64,000 nt of DNA from Virgifigura deserti (GCA_003576685.1 QOZR01000001.1:434001-498000); one strand, 5' to 3'. Shown: positions 29,092-38,580, numbered from the stretch's first letter. The notes: generated from the sequence alone by a model not told the origin. Program-made: numbers and translations.

Positions 29092-30113
29092 CGCCCAGCC
29101 TCCTTCGGCGAGGCACGTCCCTCGAGCTCGTCGACCCATAAATCGTGATGCTCTTCCGCCCAGTTTCGGTCGACCTGACCGCCCCACATGGCGTCGATCG
29201 CGCCCACCATCCCGATAGTGCCGATCCAGATATGGCCGATGATGATCGCAGTCATCAGAAGCCCGGCGGCGGCGTGGATCACCTGAGCCCACTGCATGCC
29301 GTTCACGCCGAGCCAGAAGAACGGGAACATCAACGACAATCCGCTCGCCAACAGGACGAGCCCGCCGAGGATCACGGACCAGAAGATCAGCTTCTGGCCA
29401 GCGTTGAACTTGTAGGCCGACGCACGGTGCGGGCCGTGCGGCAGAAAGCCGCCGCCCCTCTTCAGCCACTGCCAGTCGACAGCCCGGGGAATGTTGCGCC
29501 GCGTCCACATCACGGCCATGACCACCGCGCCGATCACGAAGGGCACGACAAAGGCCATGTGGATATAGGCGCTCCACAAGGCGACGGTGCTGTAGGCCTC
29601 GGCTCCGATCAGCGGCTTCAGAACGAGCTGACCGTAAAGGATTATGAGACCGGTCAACGCCACGAGGATGAAGCTGCCGGCCGTCATCCAGTGGTTCGTT
29701 CGCTCGAAACCGTTGAAGCGCAGGATCGTGCGACCGCTGAAGCCGCTCCGGAGCGGAATCCGCCCGCGATAGACCACGAACAGGAACAGCAGCAATGTGA
29801 AGCCGAGGATAGTCCACGCGCCCCAATTCACGATTTCCTCATTGTGCCAGCGGCGCCAGACGCGCCCCTCGGATTGAACGAGCACGCCCGCCTTCTCGTC
29901 CGGCAGATTGACGACGCCTTCCACATGCCATCGGTCGCGGATGAGGTCCGAATTATCGGTCGCGATCGGTCCTCGGAACGCGTCGTTCACCACCCCTGTG
30001 CGGTCGTTCGGATTGGCCTCCTCCTGCGCCGCGGCCGGCTGTGGGGGGAGTAGGAGCATGCCGACGACGAACAGCGGCGACAGCATGCGGGCGACATTGG
30101 AAATCGCGACCAT
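29088..30113 (-). CDS. fdhC: Formate dehydrogenase subunit gamma, cytochrome b556
   Basis: The membrane anchor of respiratory formate dehydrogenase takes electrons from the iron-sulfur subunit through two b hemes to quinone. The 341-residue product has an N-terminal signal-like helix (residues 10-29), a periplasmic stretch to about 95, then four membrane helices. Candidate heme ligands are the histidines in ERTNHWMTAG, AYIHMAFV, AQVIHAAAG and IIIGHIWIG. Its ATG overlaps the stop of the upstream 100-residue gene by one base. The extended N-terminus is usual in the FdoI/FDH3 gamma branch. Confidence 0.92.
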   Translation of the reverse strand: MVAISNVARMLSPLFVVGMLLLPPQPAAAQEEANPNDRTGVVNDAFRGPIATDNSDLIRDRWHVEGVVNLPDEKAGVLVQSEGRVWRRWHNEEIVNWGAWTILGFTLLLFLFVVYRGRIPLRSGFSGRTILRFNGFERTNHWMTAGSFILVALTGLIILYGQLVLKPLIGAEAYSTVALWSAYIHMAFVVPFVIGAVVMAVMWTRRNIPRAVDWQWLKRGGGFLPHGPHRASAYKFNAGQKLIFWSVILGGLVLLASGLSLMFPFFWLGVNGMQWAQVIHAAAGLLMTAIIIGHIWIGTIGMVGAIDAMWGGQVDRNWAEEHHDLWVDELEGRASPKEAGR

Positions 30114-30415
30114 TACTGTTCCTCCTCCGCGACCGGATCGGGCGTGGCATCGCCCTGACGGGCGGTGATCGCGGTTTTGTGGGCGCCGCCGGGCGCGGGC
30201 CCGGACATCTCGCGCCAGCGCTGCAGGAAGGTGCGTGCCTGCAGGACGTCCAGACTCGCTTCAAGCGACGGCAGGTCGTCCTGCGGTCCGCTATCGGTCA
30301 CGCCGCCGGTCGGCTCGATATAGCGGGACGGGCCGAACCCGGGCTGGAACGTTAGGACCAGCAGAACCGCCAGGACGAGACAGACGATAGCCGAGCCGAT
30401 GCGAACGCCGATCAT
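30113..30415 (-). CDS. Unknown small membrane protein within formate dehydrogenase operon
   Basis: A 100-residue product starting MIGVRIGSAIVCLVLAVLLV. One membrane helix (about residues 6-23) is followed by a charged domain with IEPTGG, a predicted helix around LEASLDVLQARTFLQRWREM, and an acidic C-terminus. It lies 26 bases after the iron-sulfur subunit gene and overlaps the cytochrome b gene start in TAATG, so it is in the operon. The same frame is open upstream inside the iron-sulfur gene, but that part is shadow. Function unknown; an accessory or anchoring role is inferred from position only. Confidence 0.7.
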   Translation of the reverse strand: MIGVRIGSAIVCLVLAVLLVLTFQPGFGPSRYIEPTGGVTDSGPQDDLPSLEASLDVLQARTFLQRWREMSGPAPGGAHKTAITARQGDATPDPVAEEEQ

Positions 30416-30441
30416 CGGATCATTCCCTGATTCCTCGACCC

Positions 30442-31041
30442 TCACTCTTCGGCCAGAGAGCCGTAATAGGCGGTATTCCAACCCCAGGCGCCCGAGCCGA
30501 AGCCGCGTCGCAGAACTCGCTCCCGATAGATCTCGGCGATCATGTCGCCGTCGCCGGCCAGCAGCGAGCGGGTGGAACAGACCTCGGCGCAGAGCGGCAG
30601 CTTGCCTTCGGCAATGCGGTTGCGGCCGTATTTCAGATATTCTGCTTCGGAGTTGTTCTCCTCCGGGCCGCCGGCGCAGAAGGTGCATTTGTCCATCTTG
30701 CCGCGCGAGCCGAAGTTGGAGGCTTGCGGATATTGCGGCGCGCCGAATGGGCAGGCGTAGTAACAATAGCCGCAGCCGATGCAGACATCCTTCGAATGCA
30801 GCACCACGCCGATGTCGGTCTGGTAAATGCAGTCGACCGGGCAGACTGCGATGCAGGGCGCATCGTTGCAGTGCATGCAGGCGACCGAGATCGAGCGCTC
30901 GCCCGGGACGCCATCATTGATCGTAACGACGCGCCGGCGCTGCATGCCCCACGGCACTTCATGCTCGTTCTTGCAAGCTGTCGTACAGGCGTTGCACTCG
31001 ATGCAGCGCTCGGCGTCGCACAGGAATTTCATTCTCGCCAT
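30442..31041 (-). CDS. fdhB: Formate dehydrogenase iron-sulfur subunit beta (FDH3 type)
   Basis: The electron-transfer subunit links the catalytic subunit to the cytochrome b anchor. The 199-residue product has sixteen cysteines in four ferredoxin-type groups: Cys13/16/19/23, Cys55/58/63/67, Cys87/90/93/97 and Cys119/122/151/155. It therefore should hold four 4Fe-4S clusters. It lacks the C-terminal transmembrane helix of E. coli FdnH, which may relate to the extra small membrane protein encoded next. No signal peptide is seen; export would be by hitchhiking with the Tat-targeted alpha subunit. Confidence 0.93.
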   Translation of the reverse strand: MARMKFLCDAERCIECNACTTACKNEHEVPWGMQRRRVVTINDGVPGERSISVACMHCNDAPCIAVCPVDCIYQTDIGVVLHSKDVCIGCGYCYYACPFGAPQYPQASNFGSRGKMDKCTFCAGGPEENNSEAEYLKYGRNRIAEGKLPLCAEVCSTRSLLAGDGDMIAEIYRERVLRRGFGSGAWGWNTAYYGSLAEE

Positions 31042-31085
31042 AGCCGTACCCTCAAGCGCATTCCCATAGTCCTAGGCCCATAGCC

Positions 31086-33974
31086 TTACGCACGTTCGAT
31101 CCGACATAAGGTGACCTTGCTCTCCTGCATCTGCGTGAAGATGTCGTAGCCATAGGTCTGAACGGTGTTCGTCGCTTCACCCAGCACGTAGGGAACGGTC
31201 CCTTCCGGATAACGGTCGCCTAGGTTCTCGCCTTGCCAGTAGCCGCCAAAGTGGAAGGGCATGAAAACCACGCCGGGGCCGACGCGCCGGGTCACCAACG
31301 CCTGCACCCGGATGCGGGCACCGTCGGGGCCATATATCCAGATCATGTCCCCATTCTCGATATAGTTGGCTTCGGCCTCGCGCGGGTTCACCTCGGCGAA
31401 CATCTGCTGCTGCAGTTCCGCCAGCCATACATTGGCGCGGGTCTCATCGCCGCCGCCCTCGAATTCAACCAGGCGGCCGGAGGTGAGGATCAGAGGAAAC
31501 CGGTCGGAAAAGTCCTGGCTCTGGATGCTCCAGTAGAGCACCGGCAGGCGGAAGTCGTGGCGATCATCGTAGGTCCGGTACTTCGGCAGGAGGTCGCGCC
31601 GCGGCGTATAAAGGGGCTCGCGGTGCAGCGGCACCGGATCGGGATAGTTCCAGGCGTAGCTGCGCGCCTTGCCGTTGCCGAATGGCGCACAACCATGCAG
31701 GATCGCCACCCGTTGGATACCGCCGGACAGGTCGGTCTTCCAATTGACTGCCCCGACGCTCCCTAGATCCGCACCGATCTGTTCGATCGTCTGCCGCTCC
31801 TGCGGCGTCAGGTCCTCATCCCAGCCGAGACGCTGCAGCAGCGCCATGGTGAACTCAGGATAGCCGTCCTTGATTTCGGATCCGACCGGAGCGGTGCCGT
31901 CGGCCAGGAGGCTCACGCCGCCTCGCTCCACGCCCCAGCGGGCGCGGAAGCATAGCCCGCCGTCGGCCACCGGTTTCGACGTGTCGTAGAGCACCGGCGT
32001 GCCAGGATGGCGCATCTCTGGCGTGCCCCAGCAGGGCCAGGGCAGGCCGTAAAAGTCACCCTTGACCGGTCCGCTCTCGGCCCGGGTCGTCGTGCTGTCG
32101 AAGAGATGCTGGTATCTCATATGCGCCTTGAGGCGTTCCGGCGACTGGCCCGTGTAACCGATCGTCCAGGAGCCGCGGTTGAACTCGCGGGTGATGTCCT
32201 CCGCAATCGGCTCGTCGTTCTCCACCGCGATGTTCTTGAACATCCTGTCGGCGAAGCCGAACTTGCGGGCGAACAGATACAGGATCTCGTAATCGGTCTT
32301 GGCCTCGAACATCGGCTCGATGACCTTCTCGCGCCACTGAACCATGCGAGAGGTATTGGTCACCGACCCGGCATATTCCATCGTCGTGCCGGCCGGCAGG
32401 AGATAGGTGTTGTCGGTCCGGTTGCCGAGCACCGCCGTCAGCGTCGGTACGGGGTCGATGATCACCAGGGTGTCGAGCGTTTCGAGCGCTTTCTTCAGGT
32501 CCGGTTGCCGGGTCTGCGAGTTCGGAGCGTGGCCCCAGAACACCATTGCCCGAATGTTGTGGGGCTGATCAATATTCTCCTCGGCCTCGAGCACGCCATC
32601 GTACCAGCGCGAGACAGGGATGCCCTTCGTCTCCATCAGCTTCTTGGATGCAAACCGGCTGAGCAGCCAGTCGTACTCGATGTCCCAGACCCGGGCCCAA
32701 TGCTGCCACGCGCCCTCTTCGAGGCCGTAATAGGCCGGCAGGCTGTGCGACAATGCGCCGAGATCGGTCAGGCCCTGAATGTTGTCGTGCCCCCGGAAGA
32801 TGGCGGTGCCGCCGCCCGACTGTCCGGCATTGCCGAGCGCGAGCTGCAATGTACAGAGCGCCCGGGTGTTGCTGCTGCCGATATGGTGTTGGGTGACTCC
32901 CATGCACCAAATGACGCTGGCGGGCTCGTTCTCCACCATCGTCTGGATGACGCGCCGCATCTGGTCCGGCGGCACGCCGGTGACGCGCTCGACCTCGTCG
33001 GGCGGCCAATTGGCGACCTCCTTGCGGATTTCGTCCATGCCCCAGACGCGCTGGCGGATGAACTCCTTATCCTCCCAACCATTCTCAAAGACGTGCCAGA
33101 GCAGCCCCCAGGTGAAGGCGACGTCAGTGCCGGAGCGGATTCGCACATACTCGTCGGCATGCGCCGCGGTGCGCGTGAAGCGCGGGTCGACGACGACCAG
33201 CTTGGCGCCGTTCGCCTCCTTCGCATGCAGGAGGTGCAGCATCGCGACCGGATGCGCCTCGGCCGGGTTGCCGCCGATGATCATCAGGAACTTGCTTCTC
33301 TGCAGATCATTCAGACCGTTGGTCATGGCGCCGTAGCCGAAGGTGTTGGCGACGCCGGCGACGGTGGTGGAATGGCAGATACGCGCCTGATCGTCGGTAT
33401 TGTTCGTCCCCCAGAACGCCGCGAGTTTGCGCTGCAGGTAGCCCATCTCATTGCTGCCCTTGGCGGATCCCAGCCAGTAGACGGAATCCGGCCCGGCTTT
33501 CTCGCGAATCTTCAGCAGCCTGTCGCCGATCTCGTCGATCGCCTGCTCCCAGGAGATGCGCTGCCACTGCCCGCCTTGCAGTTTCGTCGGATATTTGAGC
33601 CGGCGGTGACCGATCGCGAGTTCGCGGGTTGCCGCGCCCTTGGCGCAGTGGGTTCCCATGTTGACGGGGCTTTCGAAGACCGGCTCCTGCCCGATCCAGG
33701 CGCCGTTCTGCACCTCCGCCCAGATACTGCAACCGACGGCACAGAAGGGGCAAATGGTCTTGCGGCGGACGATCTCGCCTTCCGCAACTGCGGGGTTCGC
33801 CGCCTCGGCCTTCTTCACCAGCTGAAGCGGTAGCGCGGCGAGCGCCCCCGCGCCGCCAAAGGCAAGACCGGAATTCCTAAGAAAGCCGCGGCGGCCGACG
33901 CTCTCGCCAGCGGCGGCGAATTGAGCGCTCAGACCTTGCCGCCGGATGAACCCGGACGCGCATTTCTTCAGCAT
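31086..33974 (-). CDS. fdhA: Formate dehydrogenase catalytic subunit alpha (Tat-exported, molybdenum/tungsten)
   Basis: Oxidises formate to CO2 at a bis-molybdopterin guanine dinucleotide centre. The 962-residue product has a Tat signal with twin arginines 28-29 (SVGRRGFLRNSG) and an AEA-type cleavage region near 55-59. A 4Fe-4S motif uses Cys75, Cys78, Cys82 and Cys110. The metal ligand is Cys200 in RICHSTTVAG, where E. coli FdnG has selenocysteine, so no UGA recoding is needed. The molybdopterin-binding C-terminal domain is complete. ATG 33974 follows GGAGGGATCGCG on the minus strand. With the beta and gamma subunits it would form a periplasm-facing complex feeding the quinone pool. Confidence 0.95.
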   Translation of the reverse strand: MLKKCASGFIRRQGLSAQFAAAGESVGRRGFLRNSGLAFGGAGALAALPLQLVKKAEAANPAVAEGEIVRRKTICPFCAVGCSIWAEVQNGAWIGQEPVFESPVNMGTHCAKGAATRELAIGHRRLKYPTKLQGGQWQRISWEQAIDEIGDRLLKIREKAGPDSVYWLGSAKGSNEMGYLQRKLAAFWGTNNTDDQARICHSTTVAGVANTFGYGAMTNGLNDLQRSKFLMIIGGNPAEAHPVAMLHLLHAKEANGAKLVVVDPRFTRTAAHADEYVRIRSGTDVAFTWGLLWHVFENGWEDKEFIRQRVWGMDEIRKEVANWPPDEVERVTGVPPDQMRRVIQTMVENEPASVIWCMGVTQHHIGSSNTRALCTLQLALGNAGQSGGGTAIFRGHDNIQGLTDLGALSHSLPAYYGLEEGAWQHWARVWDIEYDWLLSRFASKKLMETKGIPVSRWYDGVLEAEENIDQPHNIRAMVFWGHAPNSQTRQPDLKKALETLDTLVIIDPVPTLTAVLGNRTDNTYLLPAGTTMEYAGSVTNTSRMVQWREKVIEPMFEAKTDYEILYLFARKFGFADRMFKNIAVENDEPIAEDITREFNRGSWTIGYTGQSPERLKAHMRYQHLFDSTTTRAESGPVKGDFYGLPWPCWGTPEMRHPGTPVLYDTSKPVADGGLCFRARWGVERGGVSLLADGTAPVGSEIKDGYPEFTMALLQRLGWDEDLTPQERQTIEQIGADLGSVGAVNWKTDLSGGIQRVAILHGCAPFGNGKARSYAWNYPDPVPLHREPLYTPRRDLLPKYRTYDDRHDFRLPVLYWSIQSQDFSDRFPLILTSGRLVEFEGGGDETRANVWLAELQQQMFAEVNPREAEANYIENGDMIWIYGPDGARIRVQALVTRRVGPGVVFMPFHFGGYWQGENLGDRYPEGTVPYVLGEATNTVQTYGYDIFTQMQESKVTLCRIERA

Positions 33975-33995
33975 CGCGATCCCTCCGTTGCCGAC

Positions 33996-34205
33996 TTAGA
34001 AGCGGGACCGGCTATAGAATTCGCGGATATGCGGCGTTTCCCGGTAGACCGGCTCCGTCTTCGACGGTGCCGGCTGGTCATCCGTCGGCATCGGTGCGGA
34101 CCCCGCTGCGGCCATCGCCGCTGCCGTGACGCCGCCCGCGCCGATGCCGGCCAGCAGTGCGCGGCGGCCGATGCCCCGCGCTTCACCGTCTGCTCCGCCA
34201 TTCAA
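33996..34205 (-). CDS. Formate dehydrogenase region Tat-target protein
   Basis: A short protein with a twin-arginine signal (GRRALLAGIGAGGV) followed by a short proline/acidic mature part ending TPHIREFYSRSRF. This matches the small 'formate region Tat target' proteins that precede formate dehydrogenase alpha genes; their role is unclear, possibly maturation. It is first in the operon. The start is uncertain: TTG 34205 gives about 69 residues and has AGGA four bases before it; in-frame ATG 34238 and TTG 34247 also exist. An ATG at 34199-34201 with AGGA at ideal distance begins MAEQTVKRG in a different frame, and one extra G in the run at 34174-34177 would fuse it to the Tat motif, so a natural or sequencing frameshift is possible. 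Confidence 0.7.
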   Translation of the reverse strand: MNGGADGEARGIGRRALLAGIGAGGVTAAAMAAAGSAPMPTDDQPAPSKTEPVYRETPHIREFYSRSRF

Positions 34206-34430
34206 TCGTCCTGTCTGTCGGTCGACCACGACCGCCATCCTCCCCAATCACTGGTAAGTTGGCCTCGAACACCCCTTTTAGGGCGGCGGTCGAAGCCGAC
34301 GCCTTATCAATCAAACACTTCGGGTCCGCGAGGGTTTCGCCGGAAGGGGCAATTTTCGAACTTTTTTGAACCGGCGGCGACGGCGGACTGTTCCCGCTAT
34401 AGGAGATGGAGGAAATGAGGAGGGCTTCCC

Positions 34431-34868
34431 ATGAAACGCACGAGTTTGCTGGCCGTCGCGTTTGGCGTGACCGTTCTTCTGCTGCCGTCGATCGCGTCGG
34501 CCCAGGACTGTGCCGGCGCGATCACCGCTGTCGACCAGAAACTGCAAAAGTCCCAGCAACGCGACAATTGGAACCGCATCCAGGTCCGGCTCTACGTCGC
34601 CGAGCAGTTTCTCGAGGACAACGAGCCCCAGAAGTGTCTGGAGGCCGTCCGCAAGGCGGAAACGATCGCCCGGCTTCGGGTGAATCCGGAGACCGGGACA
34701 ACGACATCCGGCTCGACACAAACAGCCGACCCGCCGGAGGAAGCCTCGGCGGAGGGAGCCGATCAGGACAAGGATACGAGCCCCGCCGGTGCCAATATCC
34801 AGGGTCTCGATGAAGAAGGCTGGGGGAGGAACGAGGCTGATGCCGTCCCGGCCCCTGACGAGCGGTAA
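34431..34868 (+). CDS. Conserved hypothetical periplasmic protein
   Basis: A 145-residue protein with a clear signal peptide (residues 1-24, cleaved after IASAQ-like ASA). The mature part begins with DCAGAITAVDQKLQKSQ, a helical region to about residue 85 with a second cysteine (QKCLEAV) that could pair with the first, then a low-complexity acidic threonine/serine-rich tail. Function is unknown to me. It is divergent from the formate dehydrogenase operon and separated from proS by 153 bases. Start ATG 34431 follows GGAGGGCTTCCC. Confidence 0.72.
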   Translation: MKRTSLLAVAFGVTVLLLPSIASAQDCAGAITAVDQKLQKSQQRDNWNRIQVRLYVAEQFLEDNEPQKCLEAVRKAETIARLRVNPETGTTTSGSTQTADPPEEASAEGADQDKDTSPAGANIQGLDEEGWGRNEADAVPAPDER

Positions 34869-35021
34869 TCGACAGGAACCCGCTTGTAGCCGCCCGTGGG
34901 CCTAGACTGGGCATAGACAGCGAGGCGGCCTTTTGCCTACAGTCTGGCGCGTCGCGACCGCACGCGACCGCAAGGCCCGTATTGCGACCGGCGGGCCGGT
35001 AAACGCCAGACGAGGAAAGAC

Positions 35022-36335
35022 ATGCGCCTATCCGCCTATTTCATGCCGACGCTGCGGGAAACCCCGGCGGAGGCGCAGATCGTGTCGCATCGGCTGATGC
35101 TGCGCGCCGGCATGATCCGGCAGGCCAGCGCCGGGATCTATTCCTGGCTGCCGCTCGGCTTCCGCGTGCTGAAGCGGATTGAACAGATCGTCCGCGAGGA
35201 GCAGGACCGGGCCGGCGCCCAGGAAGTGCTGATGCCGACGATCCAATCGGCCGATCTCTGGAAGGCCTCCGGGCGCTATGACGATTACGGCAAGGAGATG
35301 CTGCGCATCACCGATCGCCACGAGCGCGAGATGCTCTACGGGCCGACCAACGAGGAACTGATCACCGACATCTTCGCCAGCGCGGTGAAGAGCTACCGGG
35401 ACCTGCCGCGGATGCTCTACCATATTCAGTGGAAGTTCCGCGACGAGGTGCGGCCGCGGTTCGGCGTGATGCGCGGCCGCGAGTTCCTGATGAAGGACAA
35501 CTACTCCTTCGACCTCGACTATGAGGGTGCGCGGCGCTCCTACAACAAGATGTTCGTCGCCTATCTGCGGACCTTTGCCCGGATGGGGCTGAAGGCGATT
35601 CCGATGGCGGCGGAAACGGGCCCGATCGGCGGCGATCTGAGCCACGAGTTCATCATCCTCGCCGATACCGGGGAGAGCGCCGTGTTCTGCCACCGCGACT
35701 TCCTGAACTTCGACGTGCCGGGCGCCGATACCGATTACGAGACGGATCTGGAGCCGATCGTCGGCAAATGGACCTCGCTCTATGCGGCGACGGACGACAA
35801 GCATGACCCTGCCGCCTGTCCGGTCCCGAAAGACCAGCTCGTCGAGGCGCGGGGCATCGAGGTCGGTCATATCTTCTATTTCGGCACGAAATACTCGGAG
35901 CCGCTCGGCGCCGTCGTCGCCGGGCCCACAGGCGAGCAGACTGCCGTGCATATGGGGTCCTACGGGATCGGCGTCTCGCGACTGGTCGGCGCGATCATCG
36001 AGGCGAGCCACGACGAGGCCGGAATAATCTGGCCGGAACCGGTGGCGCCGTTCAAAGTGGGACTCGTCAATCTCAAAGCGGCCGATGCGGCCTGCGCGAA
36101 GGCCTGCGACGAGATCTATGCCAAGCTGCGGCAGGCCGGGATCGAGGTTCTCTACGATGATCGGGACGAGCGGCCGGGGGCGAAATTCGCTGACATGGAT
36201 CTGATCGGCCTGCCCTGGCAACTCGTCGTCGGGCCACGCGGCCTCGCCTCCGGGACGGTTGAGCTGAAGCGACGGGCGAACGGCGAGCGGGCGGAGCTGT
36301 CGGTCGACGGGGCGCTGTCCCGCCTGATCCCATAG
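35022..36335 (+). CDS. proS: Prolyl-tRNA synthetase, short alphaproteobacterial type
   Basis: Charges tRNA-Pro with proline. Class II synthetase motifs are present: motif 1 around [14 protein letters not shown] (near residue 68), motif 2 around [21 protein letters not shown] (near 139-159), and motif 3 [13 protein letters not shown] (near 311). A C-terminal anticodon-binding domain follows (about 340-430). At 437 residues it lacks the roughly 180-residue insertion editing domain found in E. coli ProRS between motifs 2 and 3, as is usual in alphaproteobacteria; editing would depend on separate proteins. It precedes lolC by 19 bases. Confidence 0.95.
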   Translation: MRLSAYFMPTLRETPAEAQIVSHRLMLRAGMIRQASAGIYSWLPLGFRVLKRIEQIVREEQDRAGAQEVLMPTIQSADLWKASGRYDDYGKEMLRITDRHEREMLYGPTNEELITDIFASAVKSYRDLPRMLYHIQWKFRDEVRPRFGVMRGREFLMKDNYSFDLDYEGARRSYNKMFVAYLRTFARMGLKAIPMAAETGPIGGDLSHEFIILADTGESAVFCHRDFLNFDVPGADTDYETDLEPIVGKWTSLYAATDDKHDPAACPVPKDQLVEARGIEVGHIFYFGTKYSEPLGAVVAGPTGEQTAVHMGSYGIGVSRLVGAIIEASHDEAGIIWPEPVAPFKVGLVNLKAADAACAKACDEIYAKLRQAGIEVLYDDRDERPGAKFADMDLIGLPWQLVVGPRGLASGTVELKRRANGERAELSVDGALSRLIP

Positions 36336-36354
36336 CGCGGCCGGCATTCCTTCG

Positions 36355-37599
36355 ATGTTCTCAGCCTTCGAACGCACCGTGGCGATGCGCTATCTCCGCT
36401 CGCGCCGGCAGGAAGGATTCATCTCGGTCATCGCCGGCTTCTCGCTGCTCGGGATCGCGCTCGGCGTGGCCACGCTGATCATTGTCATGTCGGTGATGAA
36501 CGGCTTCCGGCACGAACTGTTGTCGCGGATCCTGGGATTGAACGGGCATCTGACCGTCTATGCGCAGCAGGGGCCGTTGCCCGAATTCGATGCTCTCGCC
36601 GGGCAAATTCGCGACCTGCCGGGCATCGTCAGCGTGACCCCAATCGCGGAAGGGCAGGTGATGGCGACGTCGGCGAATCAGGCGGGAGGGGCGGTTGTCC
36701 GCGGCGTCCGCCCCGAAGACCTGAAGGGGCGGCGGATCATCGCCGACAACATCGTCGCCGGCGATCTCGACCGGTTCGCCGGCGAGCATGCCGTCATCAT
36801 GGGGAGCCGGCTGGCGCAGCAACTCGGCCTGAGGGTCGGCGACGATGTGACCCTGATCTCGCCGCAGGGGACGACGACCATCATGGGCACCGTGCCGCGC
36901 ATGAAGTCCTATGAGATCGTCGGCCTCTTCGAAGCCGGCATGTTCGAGTATGACAGCACCTTCATCTATATGCCGCTCGAGGCAGCGCAGCTCTTCTTCC
37001 GCCTTCCCGACGCGGTCAGCAGTCTGGAGATCATGGTCGCGAATCCCGACGTGGTGCGGGAGATTGGCTACAAGGTGCTGAGCAGGATCGGAACGGGATA
37101 TCGGCTAGTCGACTGGCAGCGGGCGAACTCCACCTTCTTCAACGCCATTCAGGTCGAGCGGAACGTGATGTTCCTGATCCTGACGCTGATCATCCTGGTC
37201 GCGGCCTTCAACATCATCTCGGGCCAGATCATGCTGGTGAAGGACAAGGGCCACGACATCGCCATACTGCGGACCATGGGGGCCACGCGCGGCATGATCA
37301 TGCGGATCTTTCTTCTCAGCGGGGCCAGCATCGGAGTCCTCGGAACGGTCCTCGGCTTCGCGCTCGGCCTGACCTTCGCGAACAATATCGAGGCGATCCG
37401 GCAATGGCTGGAAGGCCTGACCAGGACCGAGCTGTTCTCGGCCGAGATCTATTTCCTGTCGAAGCTGCCGGCGATCGTCGATCCATGGGAGGTCGTCACC
37501 GTGGTCGTGATGGCTCTCACCCTGTCGCTTCTGGCGACGATCTACCCGTCCTGGCGCGCCGCCCGCCTCGATCCGGTCGAGGCGCTGCGCTATGAATGA
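36355..37599 (+). CDS. lolC: Lipoprotein-releasing ABC transporter permease LolC/LolE family
   Basis: Inner-membrane permease that, with LolD, hands outer-membrane lipoproteins to the periplasmic carrier LolA. The 414-residue product has an N-terminal membrane helix (about 22-46), a large periplasmic MacB-like domain (about 47-265), and three C-terminal helices (about 270-295, 318-340, 375-400). The family motifs [29 protein letters not shown] and [12 protein letters not shown] are present. Only one permease gene is here, so the transporter would use a homodimer (LolF type). It overlaps lolD by eight bases. Confidence 0.93.
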   Translation: MFSAFERTVAMRYLRSRRQEGFISVIAGFSLLGIALGVATLIIVMSVMNGFRHELLSRILGLNGHLTVYAQQGPLPEFDALAGQIRDLPGIVSVTPIAEGQVMATSANQAGGAVVRGVRPEDLKGRRIIADNIVAGDLDRFAGEHAVIMGSRLAQQLGLRVGDDVTLISPQGTTTIMGTVPRMKSYEIVGLFEAGMFEYDSTFIYMPLEAAQLFFRLPDAVSSLEIMVANPDVVREIGYKVLSRIGTGYRLVDWQRANSTFFNAIQVERNVMFLILTLIILVAAFNIISGQIMLVKDKGHDIAILRTMGATRGMIMRIFLLSGASIGVLGTVLGFALGLTFANNIEAIRQWLEGLTRTELFSAEIYFLSKLPAIVDPWEVVTVVVMALTLSLLATIYPSWRAARLDPVEALRYE

Positions 37600-38311
37600 G
37601 CGGAGACAGCAAGACGGGTCCATGGCCGCGGAAAGGAAAGGAGCGCTTCGGCTGGAGCATGTCAGCCGCAGCTTCGCCCAAGGGGCGGCGCGGCTCGAAG
37701 TGATCAAGGACGCCTCGCTGACGCTGCCGCGCGGCGAAATGGTGGCGCTGGTCGGGCCGTCCGGCTCGGGAAAGTCGACGCTCCTGCACATCGCCGGCCT
37801 TCTCGAGCGGCCGGACGGTGGCGAGATCTGGATCCTGGACAATCCAAGCAGCAGGCTTTCCGATGCGCGCCGCACGGAACTGCGGCGCACTGCGATCGGC
37901 TTCGTCTACCAGTACCACCATCTGCTGCCGGAATTCTCCGCCCTGGAGAACGTCGTGCTGCCGCAGATGATCGCCGGCCGCAGCCGAAGGGCGGCAGCCG
38001 AACGGGCGCGGGAGCTCTTGGGTCTGGTCGGTCTCAGCCAGCGGTTGCGCCATCGGCCGGCGCAGCTTTCGGGCGGCGAGCAGCAGCGGGTCGCCATCGC
38101 CCGGGCACTCGCCAACGCCCCGGCGCTGCTTCTCGCAGACGAGCCGACCGGAAACCTCGATCAGCATACCGCGGACGACGTGTTCGCCCTGCTCGGCAAG
38201 CTCGTCCACGAGATGCAGGTCGGCGCGCTGATCGCCACGCACAATCTTAATCTCGCGCAGCGCATGGACCGCACGATCACACTGCGTGACGGCGTGATCG
38301 TACAGCTTTAG
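37592..38311 (+). CDS. lolD: Lipoprotein-releasing ABC transporter ATP-binding protein LolD
   Basis: ATPase that drives lipoprotein release by the Lol complex. Walker [10 protein letters not shown] lies at residues 55-63, the signature LSGGEQQRV near 152, Walker [13 protein letters not shown] near 171, and the H-loop ATHN near 209. Length 239 is slightly above the usual 225-235 because of a short N-terminal extension; a start at ATG 37622 is possible. The ATG at 37592 overlaps the lolC end. Confidence 0.94.
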   Translation: MNERRQQDGSMAAERKGALRLEHVSRSFAQGAARLEVIKDASLTLPRGEMVALVGPSGSGKSTLLHIAGLLERPDGGEIWILDNPSSRLSDARRTELRRTAIGFVYQYHHLLPEFSALENVVLPQMIAGRSRRAAAERARELLGLVGLSQRLRHRPAQLSGGEQQRVAIARALANAPALLLADEPTGNLDQHTADDVFALLGKLVHEMQVGALIATHNLNLAQRMDRTITLRDGVIVQL

Positions 38312-38342
38312 GTCGATTTGCGGATGAGTTCGAAATGACCTT

Positions 38343-38432
38343 TTTCTTGTCATTGCCCGGCTTGACCCGGCAATCCATGGGGCCGCAGCATGATGGATGC
38401 CCGGATCAAGTCCGAGCATGACAATGAGAAAG
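38343..38432. repeat. REP-like imperfect palindrome downstream of lolD
   Basis: A left arm containing TTGTCATTGCCCGGCTTGAC and CAATCCATG faces a right arm containing CATGATGGATGCCCGG and ATCAAGTCCGAGCATGACAA. Together they form a long imperfect inverted repeat of about 90 bases. Elements with the TGTCAT-CCCGG-TTGA-CCGG-ATCCAT theme are common in alphaproteobacterial genomes. It probably also ends the lolCD transcript. Confidence 0.7.
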
Positions 38433-38580
38433 GATCTGCAGGCCTGATCGAAAGCCGCTCCGGCTTCGAGGTGGGTCTCCTCAATTCTTTTGATTTTTGA
38501 ATGTTGCCGAAGCGTTTCGGCTGACTTGGTGGCCGGCTTGTGGGATCGTTGAAACGACCTGCAAGCGGTAGGGGGTTTTC

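Noticed and set aside
33370..33385. Selenocysteine codon in formate dehydrogenase
   Set aside because: The metal-ligand position is an ordinary cysteine codon (Cys200); no in-frame TGA or SECIS-like hairpin is needed.
32007..33833. 608-codon plus-strand frame opposite fdhA
   Set aside because: The fdhA frame on the other strand has full family motifs; the plus-strand product is arginine- and leucine-rich with no motif and no ribosome site.
34300..34320. FNR-type box upstream of the formate dehydrogenase operon
   Set aside because: TTGATTGATAA on the minus strand has one good half only; it does not fit TTGAT-N4-ATCAA.
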